A stretch of DNA of 64,000 nt from Jeotgalibacillus haloalkalitolerans (GTDB taxonomy: Bacteria > Bacillota > Bacilli > Bacillales > Jeotgalibacillaceae): the NCBI RefSeq assembly GCF_034427455.1, contig NZ_JAXQNN010000004.1, positions 1-64,000 of the forward strand, read 5' to 3'. A program made the position numbers and the translations under genes. The notes below the pieces were generated by a model. It worked only from the letters and a program-made list of their open reading frames with translations. It had not been told where the DNA came from and did no database searches. Shown here piece after piece: positions 40,626 to 48,978 of this stretch; the stretch's first letter is position 1, and each line of letters begins with the position of its first letter.

Positions 40626-41339
40626 TTACAGCTGACGTAGTTCCTGCTTGATTTCTGTTTTAGACTTTGTCTTTTCATCAATTTTTTTCAGGACTTTGGC
40701 AGGTGTTCCTGCAACCACTGTATATGGCTCTACGTCTTCAATAACGATCGCACCAGCAGCAACAACTGCACCCTTACCAACTGTTACGCCTTCAAGTACA
40801 ACTGCGTTTGCTCCGATTACCACATCATCTTCTACGATGACAGGCTTTGCAGATGGCGGCTCGATTACACCCGCAAGTACAGCACCTGCACCAATATGGC
40901 AGTTCTTACCGACTGTTGCGCGTCCACCTAATACTACATTCATGTCAATCATTGTACCCGAACCGACAACTGAACCGATGTTGATTGAAGCACCCATCAT
41001 GATCACTGCATTATCACCAATCTCAACCTGGTCACGAATAATGGCACCCGGCTCAATACGCGCTTTGATATTTTTCATATCGAGCATTGGGATTGCAGAG
41101 TTTCTGCGGTCATTTTCTACAACATAATCCCAGATTTGATCAGTGTGCTTCTCAAGTGCCGGCTGTATATCAGCCCATTCACCGAAAACAACTCCTGAAC
41201 CTTCAGATAAAAAAGTCTGTGATTCGTCTCCAAAGTTAATTTTGTGAAGGTCAGCACCTTTCACATATACTTTTACAGGCGTTGATTTCTTCGCATTCTG
41301 TATATAAGAAATAATTTCATTTGCATCCATTGTATTCAT
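40626..41339 (-). CDS. dapH: Tetrahydrodipicolinate N-acetyltransferase
   Basis: 237 residues. N-terminal helical domain then a left-handed beta helix of hexapeptide repeats (about 90-200; [31 protein letters not shown]). Acetylates tetrahydrodipicolinate with acetyl-CoA in the acetyl branch of diaminopimelate and lysine synthesis. Start and end match the B. subtilis enzyme closely. Confidence 0.97.
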   Translation of the reverse strand: MNTMDANEIISYIQNAKKSTPVKVYVKGADLHKINFGDESQTFLSEGSGVVFGEWADIQPALEKHTDQIWDYVVENDRRNSAIPMLDMKNIKARIEPGAIIRDQVEIGDNAVIMMGASINIGSVVGSGTMIDMNVVLGGRATVGKNCHIGAGAVLAGVIEPPSAKPVIVEDDVVIGANAVVLEGVTVGKGAVVAAGAIVIEDVEPYTVVAGTPAKVLKKIDEKTKSKTEIKQELRQL

Positions 41340-41438
41340 TTGAATTCCCCTCTCAATCTTTTGTATAAGTATTCAACTGACTTTTACTTTATCAGATCAC
41401 CGTACCACAACACAAGTAATCAATATTAGAAAAATCAA

Positions 41439-42317
41439 TTAAATTTTATGTGGTTTATCCAAATGCTTTTGTACTGATTCAATAAAAGCTTCGACCTGCG
41501 GGAGTTCGAAGGCTGACTGGTAACCAATCAGCCAAGTATCTCTCTTTAATGTCTGGTCTTCTGTATGAAGTGGTGTGCAAAAGACACTTTCATAACCAGT
41601 CAGTGTAATGGATGGCAGGATCGCATAACCGATTCCGTTAAGTGCCATTTGTTTGCAGGTCTCTATCTGATCGACAAGGATGTTCTGACGGGGTGAGATC
41701 TGAAACTGTCTGCTCCACCATTCCTGTATCTCCTGATAATATGTTGAATCGCTTTTGAACTGGATAAATGGTCTGTTAGTCAGGTGAAGGTCTTCAATAC
41801 GTTCGATCTCTTTATCCACCAGATAAAGCTGATCCTGAAACAGATGCATTTTCGGTCCTTTCCAGTCAGGAGTCCCCCGGATAATCCCAATATGAACCTC
41901 ACCATTATAGACAGCCTGCAGGATTTCACTGCTCCAGCCGGTCATCAGTGAGATTCTGGCATGAGCATGTGTCTCAACAAAATCTTTCAGGACTTTAGGC
42001 AGCCAATTCTGTCCGACAATCGATGCGCAGGCAATTTTCAGTGTTCCGTAAACTTTCGTATCCATTGCAAGGATCTGTTCTTTGACAGCTTCTTCTTTTT
42101 TCATGATCTCCCTCGCCATGGCAACAATCATTTCGCCGGCAGGCGTCAATGTTAATCCCTTTTTCGAACGGATAAATAATGGCTTCTGCCACTCTTTTTC
42201 AAGCGTCTGTAAACGCTGGGAAAGGGCGGGCTGGGACACAAACAGCCTCTCAGCAGCTTTTCTCATATTCATTTCTTCTGCCAGAACATCAAGCATACGA
42301 TAATCTGAATGGTTCAT
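41439..42317 (-). CDS. ccpC: LysR-type regulator CcpC
   Basis: 292 residues: N-terminal winged helix (RKAAERLFVSQPALSQRLQT at about 17-36) and a periplasmic-binding-like effector domain. In B. subtilis CcpC represses aconitase and citrate synthase genes and responds to citrate. FIQFKSDSTYYQEIQ and DQIETCKQMALNGIGYAILPS fit CcpC. It follows the MFS gene by 12 bases, so both may share a transcript. Confidence 0.88.
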   Translation of the reverse strand: MNHSDYRMLDVLAEEMNMRKAAERLFVSQPALSQRLQTLEKEWQKPLFIRSKKGLTLTPAGEMIVAMAREIMKKEEAVKEQILAMDTKVYGTLKIACASIVGQNWLPKVLKDFVETHAHARISLMTGWSSEILQAVYNGEVHIGIIRGTPDWKGPKMHLFQDQLYLVDKEIERIEDLHLTNRPFIQFKSDSTYYQEIQEWWSRQFQISPRQNILVDQIETCKQMALNGIGYAILPSITLTGYESVFCTPLHTEDQTLKRDTWLIGYQSAFELPQVEAFIESVQKHLDKPHKI

Positions 42318-42329
42318 AATTCATACATC

Positions 42330-43823
42330 CTATTCTTTTCGGGGTAAAAACAGTATAAAAAACAGACTGATCACAGCAAATGCAAAAACAATAAAATAGA
42401 CTATATTCAATCCGTCTGTCATTGCAAGCTGCAGCTGCTCAAGAACACCGGGTTCAATTTGACTTCTCTGCTCCGCTTCAAGAAGGCGGTTCACCGCGTC
42501 AACTCCCAGAGACTGCACCGCAGGATTTTCACTTTCCTCGAACGTTGAGCGGATCGATGAGTTCAGAATTCCCCCAAGCAGAGCGACGCCGACAGTGCTT
42601 CCGAGGTTTCTCATAAACATATTGGCGGCAGTTGCTGCACCGCGTAAATTCCATGGGACTGAACTTTGAATTGATACAATGAAAGAGGTTGTTGTGAGCC
42701 CCATTCCCACACCAACAAAAAATGAAGAAATCGCAGGCCATAATGGACCATATTCAGGTTTCATCAGAACAAAGAGTAATGAACCAATGATTAATGAAAT
42801 CCCGCCGATCAGGCTTGTACGATAATAACCGATTTTAATGAGCAAACGCCCTGCAACCGTAGCTGCAATTGGCCACCCGATAGACATTGCAGTGAGTGTA
42901 AACCCTGCAATGCTCGCACTTTCCCCCATCACACCGGTTACAAAAGCCGGCAGGTAACTTGAAATCCCGATCAGCAGCACGCCAGTCGTCAATGATACAA
43001 TATTTGCAATAAATATCGCACGGTTTTTCCAGATTGAAAAAGGCATCATCGGATCAGGAGCCTTTAATTCGTGACGGACAAAAAGAATGATAATCAGCGC
43101 TGATAATGCAGCCATGATCATTGCAGTTGGTGACAGCCATGGAATAGAAATACCGCCTTCTACGAACAGATACAAAAGAATGGTTAATCCTGCTGATAGA
43201 AGTACTGCACCTTTATAATCTATTGGGGATGTATTTTTTTCTACGTTTTCCTTTAAGAATATCCATAATACTGTTAATGATAAAATGCCAAGCGGAACAT
43301 TGATCCAGAATACATATTGCCATCCAATCGTCTCTACCAGAAGACCTCCGATCGCCGGGCCCATCACAGCAGATATTCCCCAGACACTTGACAGGTATCC
43401 CTGAATTTTTGCCCGCTCTTCTTTTGAATAAATATCACCGACAATGGTTGAGGCAATCGGCATTACTGCACCGGCGCCAAGTCCCTGAATAAAACGGAAA
43501 GCAATCAGCCATTCCATCGATTCAGCAAAGCCGCACAATATAGATCCAATTAAAAACAGTGACATGCCCAGTGTCAGTACAGGTTTTCTGCCAAAAATAT
43601 CAGAAAGCTTACCATATAATAATACAGTGACCGTACTCATTAACAAATAAGATGAAAAAACCCAGCTATATAGCTGGAATCCTCCCAAATCAGCTGTAAT
43701 TGCAGGCATTGCAGTCGAGACAATTGTTGCTTCAATTGCCCCGACAAACATTGCCAGCATCACTGCTGCTAATATAAATGGACGAAATTTTAATTCACGG
43801 TGCTCATGAACTGATTGTGACAT
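42330..43823 (-). CDS. MFS multidrug efflux transporter, DHA2 (14-span) family
   Basis: 497 residues with about 14 membrane spans. Motif A is GKLSDIFGRKP near residue 72, and motif C-like WGISAVMGPAIGG near 150. The pattern is EmrB/QacA type, exporting cationic or amphipathic compounds by proton antiport. It lies between ykuL and ccpC, which I recall as adjacent in B. subtilis, so it may be an insertion here. Confidence 0.88.
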   Translation of the reverse strand: MSQSVHEHRELKFRPFILAAVMLAMFVGAIEATIVSTAMPAITADLGGFQLYSWVFSSYLLMSTVTVLLYGKLSDIFGRKPVLTLGMSLFLIGSILCGFAESMEWLIAFRFIQGLGAGAVMPIASTIVGDIYSKEERAKIQGYLSSVWGISAVMGPAIGGLLVETIGWQYVFWINVPLGILSLTVLWIFLKENVEKNTSPIDYKGAVLLSAGLTILLYLFVEGGISIPWLSPTAMIMAALSALIIILFVRHELKAPDPMMPFSIWKNRAIFIANIVSLTTGVLLIGISSYLPAFVTGVMGESASIAGFTLTAMSIGWPIAATVAGRLLIKIGYYRTSLIGGISLIIGSLLFVLMKPEYGPLWPAISSFFVGVGMGLTTTSFIVSIQSSVPWNLRGAATAANMFMRNLGSTVGVALLGGILNSSIRSTFEESENPAVQSLGVDAVNRLLEAEQRSQIEPGVLEQLQLAMTDGLNIVYFIVFAFAVISLFFILFLPRKE

Positions 43824-43841
43824 TGATAAGCTCCCTTGACG

Positions 43842-44291
43842 TTACGAACGCTGAATTTGTTTATGAATATGTCTTTGCAGCTGCTTTAACATTACTCTTC
43901 TTGTCAGCAGCCCTTCAAAATATCCTTCAGGGCTCATGACACATACAAATGGATGGTCTACGAGGAGGTTAAGTGCAAATTGAAACTGATCTTCTTTTTT
44001 CAGTGAGGGAATATCTGAGCGCATGACATCTCTCACTTTTTTTTCATTTAATCTGCTAAATTCTATTTCTTCAAGTCCGAGCATTGAATCTGTAATCATC
44101 TGAACACTGATCAGACCTTTCAGATGATAAGAAGCATCAAGTACCGGAATGGAAGAGTAACCACTTTTCGTCAGAACAAGTAATGCATGTTCAGCTGTAT
44201 TCATCTCCTGAACATGCGCTATTTTATCAGACGGAATAATATATTGACTGATTGACGTCTCCAAGAATTCTTTATGCTCTGTTGTTAACAT
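43842..44291 (-). CDS. ykuL: CBS-domain protein YkuL
   Basis: 149 residues forming a pair of CBS domains (about 8-75 and 80-145; RDVMRSDIPSL and GLLTRRVMLKQL). Length and position match YkuL. The family binds nucleotides; in other Firmicutes the related CbpB binds c-di-AMP. A ligand cannot be read from sequence alone. Ends 18 bases before the MFS gene. Confidence 0.87.
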   Translation of the reverse strand: MLTTEHKEFLETSISQYIIPSDKIAHVQEMNTAEHALLVLTKSGYSSIPVLDASYHLKGLISVQMITDSMLGLEEIEFSRLNEKKVRDVMRSDIPSLKKEDQFQFALNLLVDHPFVCVMSPEGYFEGLLTRRVMLKQLQRHIHKQIQRS

Positions 44292-44385
44292 GCGTTAAAC
44301 CCCTTTTACAAAATCTCTCTTCACACATCATAACATAATCAGCCGCTCAGCCCACTATGCAGCTGACGGATTATCTAAAAAAATC

Positions 44386-44412
44386 CAAAAAAAAACCGGT
44401 TAGCCCGGTTTC
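44386..44412 (-). terminator. Terminator of ykuJ
   Basis: AAACCGGG / CCGGTTT stem followed by eight U on the minus strand. Confidence 0.85.
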
Positions 44413-44416
44413 TTCA

Positions 44417-44674
44417 TTACGCCTGATTATTGTTTTCTTCCTGAAGTAATTCATAGATCTCAATAGCAGTCATATCAATATTGTCAAAAGGATACTTTTG
44501 CGGTTTTTGATCTTTATCATACACTTCAAGTTCGAACGTATCATTTGTGCCAAAATATTTAACCTGACACACTCTTTTACCGTTCAATTCGAAAAAGCGG
44601 GAAGGAACTTCACCTGATTGATCCTGCTCCTGCAATGTTTTAAGTCTTTGAATAATACCCATCAGTTGAGACAT
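44417..44674 (-). CDS. ykuJ: YkuJ family protein
   Basis: 85 residues of the YkuJ family (DUF1797): MSQLMGIIQRLKTLQEQ at the start and KYPFDNIDMTAIEIYELLQ near the end. Small alpha/beta protein of unknown function. ATG at 44674 is preferred to an upstream ATG since GAAGGGAG lies before it. Confidence 0.92.
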   Translation of the reverse strand: MSQLMGIIQRLKTLQEQDQSGEVPSRFFELNGKRVCQVKYFGTNDTFELEVYDKDQKPQKYPFDNIDMTAIEIYELLQEENNNQA

Positions 44675-44932
44675 GTGGTATTCTCCCTTCTGTTTGTTGA
44701 TCATTTCATTATAACATTTGATGAGGAATAACAGATGATGAAGTTTTGATCAAATCTCCATCATCTTTCCCGTATTCGGCTCTAACAAAACAAAGAATAC
44801 TATAACACACATCTTCAACTCATAACAGCGCAAATTCAGGATCAGGCAAAAGAGCCTGCAAATTCTTTGACAGCATCCGTTATTTGCGGGAAACTGTTAG
44901 TAGAGACAAATCGTTAAAAGGAAGTGAGCAGC

Positions 44933-45178
44933 GTGCAAAAAGTAACTTTGTACACTCAGCCTCAGTGCCCGCCGTGTGAAATTGTCAAACGTTTTTTCAA
45001 AGCTAATGATATTCAATTCAGTGAAATAAATATTAAAGAAGATCTTTCATCTCAGGAATATATGATAAAAACGCTGGAGTCATATTCGACCCCAACGGTT
45101 CTAATAGATGATCATGAAGTCGTAAGAGGGTTTAACCTTGAAGCGCTGGCGGAAAAACTGAATATTTCATGTGATTAA
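44933..45178 (+). CDS. Glutaredoxin-like protein
   Basis: 81 residues with the thioredoxin-fold redox motif YTQPQCPPC near residue 7-15 and the cis-proline segment STPTVLIDD near 55. Likely a NrdH- or glutaredoxin-type thiol reductant. The frame opens at GTG 44924, but GTG 44933 has AAGGAA nine bases upstream. Divergent from ykuJ. Confidence 0.85.
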   Translation: MQKVTLYTQPQCPPCEIVKRFFKANDIQFSEINIKEDLSSQEYMIKTLESYSTPTVLIDDHEVVRGFNLEALAEKLNISCD

Positions 45179-45200
45179 ACCGGCTGATGCCGGTTTTTTT
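45177..45200 (+). terminator. Terminator of the glutaredoxin gene
   Basis: AAACCGGC / GCCGGTTT stem with seven T, overlapping the stop codon. Confidence 0.88.
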
Positions 45201-45406
45201 CATATCATGTAATATAAAATGATCCCAACACCGGCAATACCGGCGATGCTGTAAATAATAATAACCGGATTAAAAAGAACCGGATGATTGCTTACTTCAT
45301 CAGACACTTCGTCACGCTCGCTTTTTTTATTTGCGGCCTGTAAGGTACCTGCAAGTCCAATGACACAGATCAGGATGACAACTGAAATTGTGATAATTGT
45401 AATCAT
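45200..45406 (-). CDS. Small two-span membrane protein
   Basis: 68 residues: membrane helix 1 about 3-22, a charged segment (NKKSERDEVSDEVSNH) and helix 2 about 45-66. AAAGGTGGGG precedes the ATG. Not recognised. The ATG overlaps the stop of a possible 36-codon frame upstream (45403-45513). Convergent with the glutaredoxin gene and sharing its terminator region. Confidence 0.65.
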   Translation of the reverse strand: MITIITISVVILICVIGLAGTLQAANKKSERDEVSDEVSNHPVLFNPVIIIYSIAGIAGVGIILYYMI

Positions 45407-45513
45407 GTGATCCCCACCTTTAGTATCAGCGTGGTTAAAGCTTGATGATAGCGGAACGCATCCAGAGATCTGGCACTGTCATCAACAGCATCATAATTGA
45501 TAACCTTAACCAC
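45403..45513 (-). CDS. Possible 36-codon gene coupled to the small membrane protein
   Basis: GTG-initiated frame (MVKVINYDAVDDSARSLDAF and 16 more residues) whose TGA overlaps the next ATG. Residue content looks protein-like, but the ribosome binding site is poor, and its ends form an inverted repeat (GGTGGTTAA / TTTAACCAC), so an RNA structure is an equally good reading. Confidence 0.3.
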   Translation of the reverse strand: MVKVINYDAVDDSARSLDAFRYHQALTTLILKVGIT

Positions 45514-45587
45514 CGCTTATTCTTTAGTACTAAGATGGTCGATTCTGATAAAATTATACATTCAGTACGATTAACCTCTCGTGCACG

Positions 45588-46340
45588 TTAAAAAGGAAAT
45601 GCATTCAGCCATTGTCCACCATCGAGTGTGACACATTCTCCATTCATATAAGCGGCGTCTTCTGAAAGCATAAATGCTGCCAGTCCTGCAATCTCTTCAG
45701 GCTTACCAAGCCTCTTTAACGGCACACTTTGTAATGTCCGTTTTGCTGCCTCTTCAGATTCAAAGAGCTTTTCTGCTCCACCGGTTCTCTCAATTGGGCC
45801 AGGTGCAATGGCATTCGCTCTGATTCCGTATTTATGTCCCCATTCAACAGCAATGGTTCTTGTCAGAGACAGTACACCGGCTTTTGCAGCTGCCGAGTGG
45901 GCAACACCAGCACCTGCATTCCACGCATATGTAGCAACCATATTAATGATAACACCCTTGATCTGATGCTTGATCCAATAATCACCGACTGCTTTTGTAC
46001 AATTGAAAGTCCCATTTAACACAATATCAATGACAGATCTCCAGGCATTAGCAGACATTTTTTCAACCGGACAAATAAAGTTACCGGCTGCATTATTAAT
46101 GAGCCCGTCTACTGTACCGAATTTACTGACTGCTGCTTCTACCATCTGTTCAGCCATCTCAAGCTCACGGACATCCATTTGAAAATACTCAACGTTTGAT
46201 CCGATTTCTTCGACTGCTGCCTTCAGCTTTTCTTCATCCCGTCCTGTAATTAAGACTGAGTTCCCATCATCTGCAAGCCTTTTTGCCATATACTTCCCCA
46301 TACCATTTGAACCACCGGTTACGATATATACTTTTCCCAT
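45588..46340 (-). CDS. fadH: 2,4-dienoyl-CoA reductase
   Basis: 250-residue short-chain dehydrogenase. NADP loop TGGSNGMGKYMAKRL near residue 8, NNAAGNF near 86 (active-site segment variant with the S/Y motif displaced, as in dienoyl-CoA reductases), and C-terminal NGECVTLDGGQWL. Needed to degrade unsaturated fatty acids. Matches B. subtilis YkuF (FadH). AGGAGG before the ATG. The FadR-type operator just upstream supports the assignment. Confidence 0.92.
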   Translation of the reverse strand: MGKVYIVTGGSNGMGKYMAKRLADDGNSVLITGRDEEKLKAAVEEIGSNVEYFQMDVRELEMAEQMVEAAVSKFGTVDGLINNAAGNFICPVEKMSANAWRSVIDIVLNGTFNCTKAVGDYWIKHQIKGVIINMVATYAWNAGAGVAHSAAAKAGVLSLTRTIAVEWGHKYGIRANAIAPGPIERTGGAEKLFESEEAAKRTLQSVPLKRLGKPEEIAGLAAFMLSEDAAYMNGECVTLDGGQWLNAFPF

Positions 46341-46361
46341 CTGAACCCCTCCTGAAATTTA

Positions 46362-46381
46362 ATGAATGATTATTCATTCAT
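46362..46381 (-). promoter_or_regulatory. FadR-type operator of fadH
   Basis: ATGAATGATTATTCATTCAT fits the Bacillus FadR (YsiA) consensus TGAATGANTANTCATTCA at every fixed position. It touches the -10 box, so bound FadR would block transcription until long-chain acyl-CoA releases it. Confidence 0.9.
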
Positions 46382-46408
46382 TATACTATCTGTTGAAGGG
46401 ACATTCAA
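46380..46408 (-). promoter_or_regulatory. Sigma-A promoter of fadH
   Basis: TTGAAT and consensus TATAAT with 17 bases between; the start point falls in the FadR-type operator. Confidence 0.88.
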
Positions 46409-46437
46409 TTTTTTCCTTCATAATCTTTTTTTATAAA

Positions 46438-46474
46438 ACAAAAAAACTGATCCAGCCTTTTAGGCCAAATCAGT
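46438..46474 (-). terminator. Terminator of the 74-residue gene
   Basis: AAACTGATTTGGCC / GGCTGGATCAGTTT stem with U run on the minus strand, just past the stop at 46475. Confidence 0.8.
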
Positions 46475-46699
46475 TTACTGATGGTGATCCTGATGAATTG
46501 TGTTTTTGTGATGCAATTTTGCGATTGCTCGCACAATTGTTTTCTTTTTATTAAATCCAGTTGCAGCAACATGCTCTTTGTTCAGTTCTGCATAGACTGT
46601 ACCTTTTGAATTTTCTTCATTAAAACCTTCTATATATACTGTGATCACACCCGATGTTACTGGAATACGAAGGATATTCAGCGTCAGCCCTTTTTTCAA
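46475..46699 (-). CDS. Small conserved-looking protein, 74 residues
   Basis: TTG start at 46699 with AAAGGAG nine bases upstream; the longer frame to 46792 has no signal. Beta-rich first half (TLNILRIPVTSGVITVYIEG) and a basic, histidine-rich end (KLHHKNTIHQDHH), which could bind metal. Not recognised. It lies downstream of the PAS-GGDEF-EAL gene. Confidence 0.6.
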   Translation of the reverse strand: MKKGLTLNILRIPVTSGVITVYIEGFNEENSKGTVYAELNKEHVAATGFNKKKTIVRAIAKLHHKNTIHQDHHQ

Positions 46700-46784
46700 T
46701 TGAAAAAGCTCCTTTAGTAAAATACTTAATTTCTGCACAACAGCTTTACAGTAAACTACTAAAAGGAAAATGTCAATGTATCTT

Positions 46785-48869
46785 TCACACAATGTCGAGC
46801 AGCTTTCTCTCCATTTCTGCAGAAGGCAGGGGTTTACTGAAAAAGTATCCCTGTCCCTTTTGACAGTGCTCTTTTCTTAAAAATAATACCTGCGCCATTT
46901 CTTCAACTCCTTCTGCCACAACTTCAAGTCCAAGGCTGTGTGCAAGGTGGATAATTGTCTTAGTAATTGCTGCATCCTTATGTTCTGACTGTATCTCCCT
47001 GACAAATGACTGATCAATTTTCAAAATATCAATCGGGAAAAGTCTAAGGTAATTTAAAGACGAGTATCCTGTTCCAAAATCATCAACTGATATTTTCACA
47101 CCAATTTTCTTCAGCTTTTTCAACATAATCAATGTGGTGTTCATATTACTCATTGCACTTTCTGTAATCTCAATTTCAAGCAGACTTGCATCAACATGGT
47201 ACTTTTTCAATGCATTCATAATCACCTGATCAAAATCCGTCTGCGCAAACTGTTTTGGAGATATATTGACAGCAATACGTATATTGTTGATTCCCTGTAA
47301 TGACCATGTCTGAAGCTGCTGGCAGGCCTGGTCGATCACCCAGGCACCAATAGGATGAATCAGTCCATTTTCTTCTGCCATCGTTATAAATTCTGATGGC
47401 GGAACAGCACCGAATTTTCTATTATTCCATCTGAGCAGCGCTTCAATACTTGAGATCTCACCATTTTGCAGATCCACCTGCGGCTGATAATGAAGACTCA
47501 GTTCATTCAGTTCAATCGCTCTTCTGAGATGTGTTTCCATAATCATTTTATCAGGAAATGCCTGTGTCATTTCATTATGATAAAAGCTGACAACTGATCC
47601 ATCTGCTTTTTTAACAGTATGTAATGCCTGCGCTGCTCGATTAATCAGCACTTCACTTTCAATACCATCCTGAGGGAAAATACTGATGCCAATTCGTGCT
47701 GATACAAAGTATTCCTGCTCATTAATATTAAAAGGCTGCTGAAATAAGGTCAGGACATGATCAGCAAACTCTTTTGTTTTATTATGAGTCGTCTGCTGCA
47801 GCAGGTATACAAATTCATCCGCATTCATCCTGTATAATGAGTCTCCCTCATTCAGAAGGGTTCTCAGTCTTCCTGCCACTTTTTTCAGCAGCTCATCACC
47901 AGCGTTAAAGCCAAGTGTATTATTCAGCTTTTTAAAGTTATCAAGATCAAGACATAAAACTGCATGTGTATCCTTTGTCAGCTCTGATAACTCATCAATT
48001 TGATGCCCGAACGCCTGACGATTAAACAGTCCTGTCAGCCTGTCATGCGAATATAAGAAATTCATTTTTTCCTTTGTTTCCTGTTCACTTGTCGCATCTC
48101 TGACAATCATGTATACACCTTTGGCATGACCCTGAACAATGATTGGGACAAATTTCGTGTGAACCACAATCGCAGCACCTTCTGCAGTTACAGCAGGAAC
48201 GAAATGGACTTCATGAGGACCTTCTTTAATCGCTTTTTGTATACAACTTTTCACATTAAAAGATGTCCGGTTTGAAAATAAGGATGTGACAGGCTGATCT
48301 ACAAGCCGTTCAGTCTCCAGTGCAAATGTTCCTGCAGCAGCTTCATTCACTGATGTAATAACGCCGTTCTCTGATAATGTCAGCACTGCATCCAGGTTAT
48401 GCTGGATAATTGATTGATAATGCTCATGCAGGTTTCGCAGTTTATTTTTTTCATTCTCTTCCTCTGTTACATCACGCACAACTGCCACAATATAGCGCCG
48501 CCTACTGTCAGCATCTGAAAGTGCTGATAAATTCGTTTCATAGTATTTTCTTTCTCCGTTGACATACAGCAGATCCCGGTACCGGAAATCTTTATCAAGA
48601 CTTTGTGCATGTCTGTATAAATTAATCAGCCTTCCGCTCATGCTGCCCATCACTTCCTGGAGGGTCTTATCCAGCAGATCCTCAATTTTTTTATTAACGA
48701 TACCAAGGGCAGCCTGATTGGCGTACTTATATTTAAATCCTCCATCCACTTCTTCCATAATGAATACTGCATCTGCAATATGCTCTGTAATAATGACTGA
48801 AAGCATATCAAATATATGAGAAGAAAAATTCATTTTATCATCAAATGACTGTATGCGTGGGGTATCCAT
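46785..48869 (-). CDS. PAS-PAS-GGDEF-EAL signalling protein, likely c-di-GMP phosphodiesterase
   Basis: 694 residues: PAS 1 (about 15-135), PAS 2 (about 145-265), GGDEF-like domain (about 270-430), EAL domain (about 440-690). The GGDEF site reads MNADEF, so cyclase activity is probably lost. The EAL site is intact: EALLRW, ESAMSN, DDFGTGYSSL, KIDQSF and AEGVE. This predicts hydrolysis of c-di-GMP under control of a PAS signal, with the GGDEF domain perhaps sensing GTP. No membrane span, so cytoplasmic. GGAAGG before the ATG. Confidence 0.9.
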   Translation of the reverse strand: MDTPRIQSFDDKMNFSSHIFDMLSVIITEHIADAVFIMEEVDGGFKYKYANQAALGIVNKKIEDLLDKTLQEVMGSMSGRLINLYRHAQSLDKDFRYRDLLYVNGERKYYETNLSALSDADSRRRYIVAVVRDVTEEENEKNKLRNLHEHYQSIIQHNLDAVLTLSENGVITSVNEAAAGTFALETERLVDQPVTSLFSNRTSFNVKSCIQKAIKEGPHEVHFVPAVTAEGAAIVVHTKFVPIIVQGHAKGVYMIVRDATSEQETKEKMNFLYSHDRLTGLFNRQAFGHQIDELSELTKDTHAVLCLDLDNFKKLNNTLGFNAGDELLKKVAGRLRTLLNEGDSLYRMNADEFVYLLQQTTHNKTKEFADHVLTLFQQPFNINEQEYFVSARIGISIFPQDGIESEVLINRAAQALHTVKKADGSVVSFYHNEMTQAFPDKMIMETHLRRAIELNELSLHYQPQVDLQNGEISSIEALLRWNNRKFGAVPPSEFITMAEENGLIHPIGAWVIDQACQQLQTWSLQGINNIRIAVNISPKQFAQTDFDQVIMNALKKYHVDASLLEIEITESAMSNMNTTLIMLKKLKKIGVKISVDDFGTGYSSLNYLRLFPIDILKIDQSFVREIQSEHKDAAITKTIIHLAHSLGLEVVAEGVEEMAQVLFLRKEHCQKGQGYFFSKPLPSAEMERKLLDIV

Positions 48870-48978
48870 GGGTCCATCCTTCCAATAACCGTACTATCTT
48901 AATCATTCCAAATTTTATTTTTAAAGTCAATCACTTTATGAAACTTTAGTATTACATACAAATAGTTATTTATACTCA

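Noticed and set aside
44871-44900. TTGACA before the glutaredoxin gene as a promoter
   Set aside because: The -35 match is perfect, but no acceptable -10 box lies at 16-18 bases.
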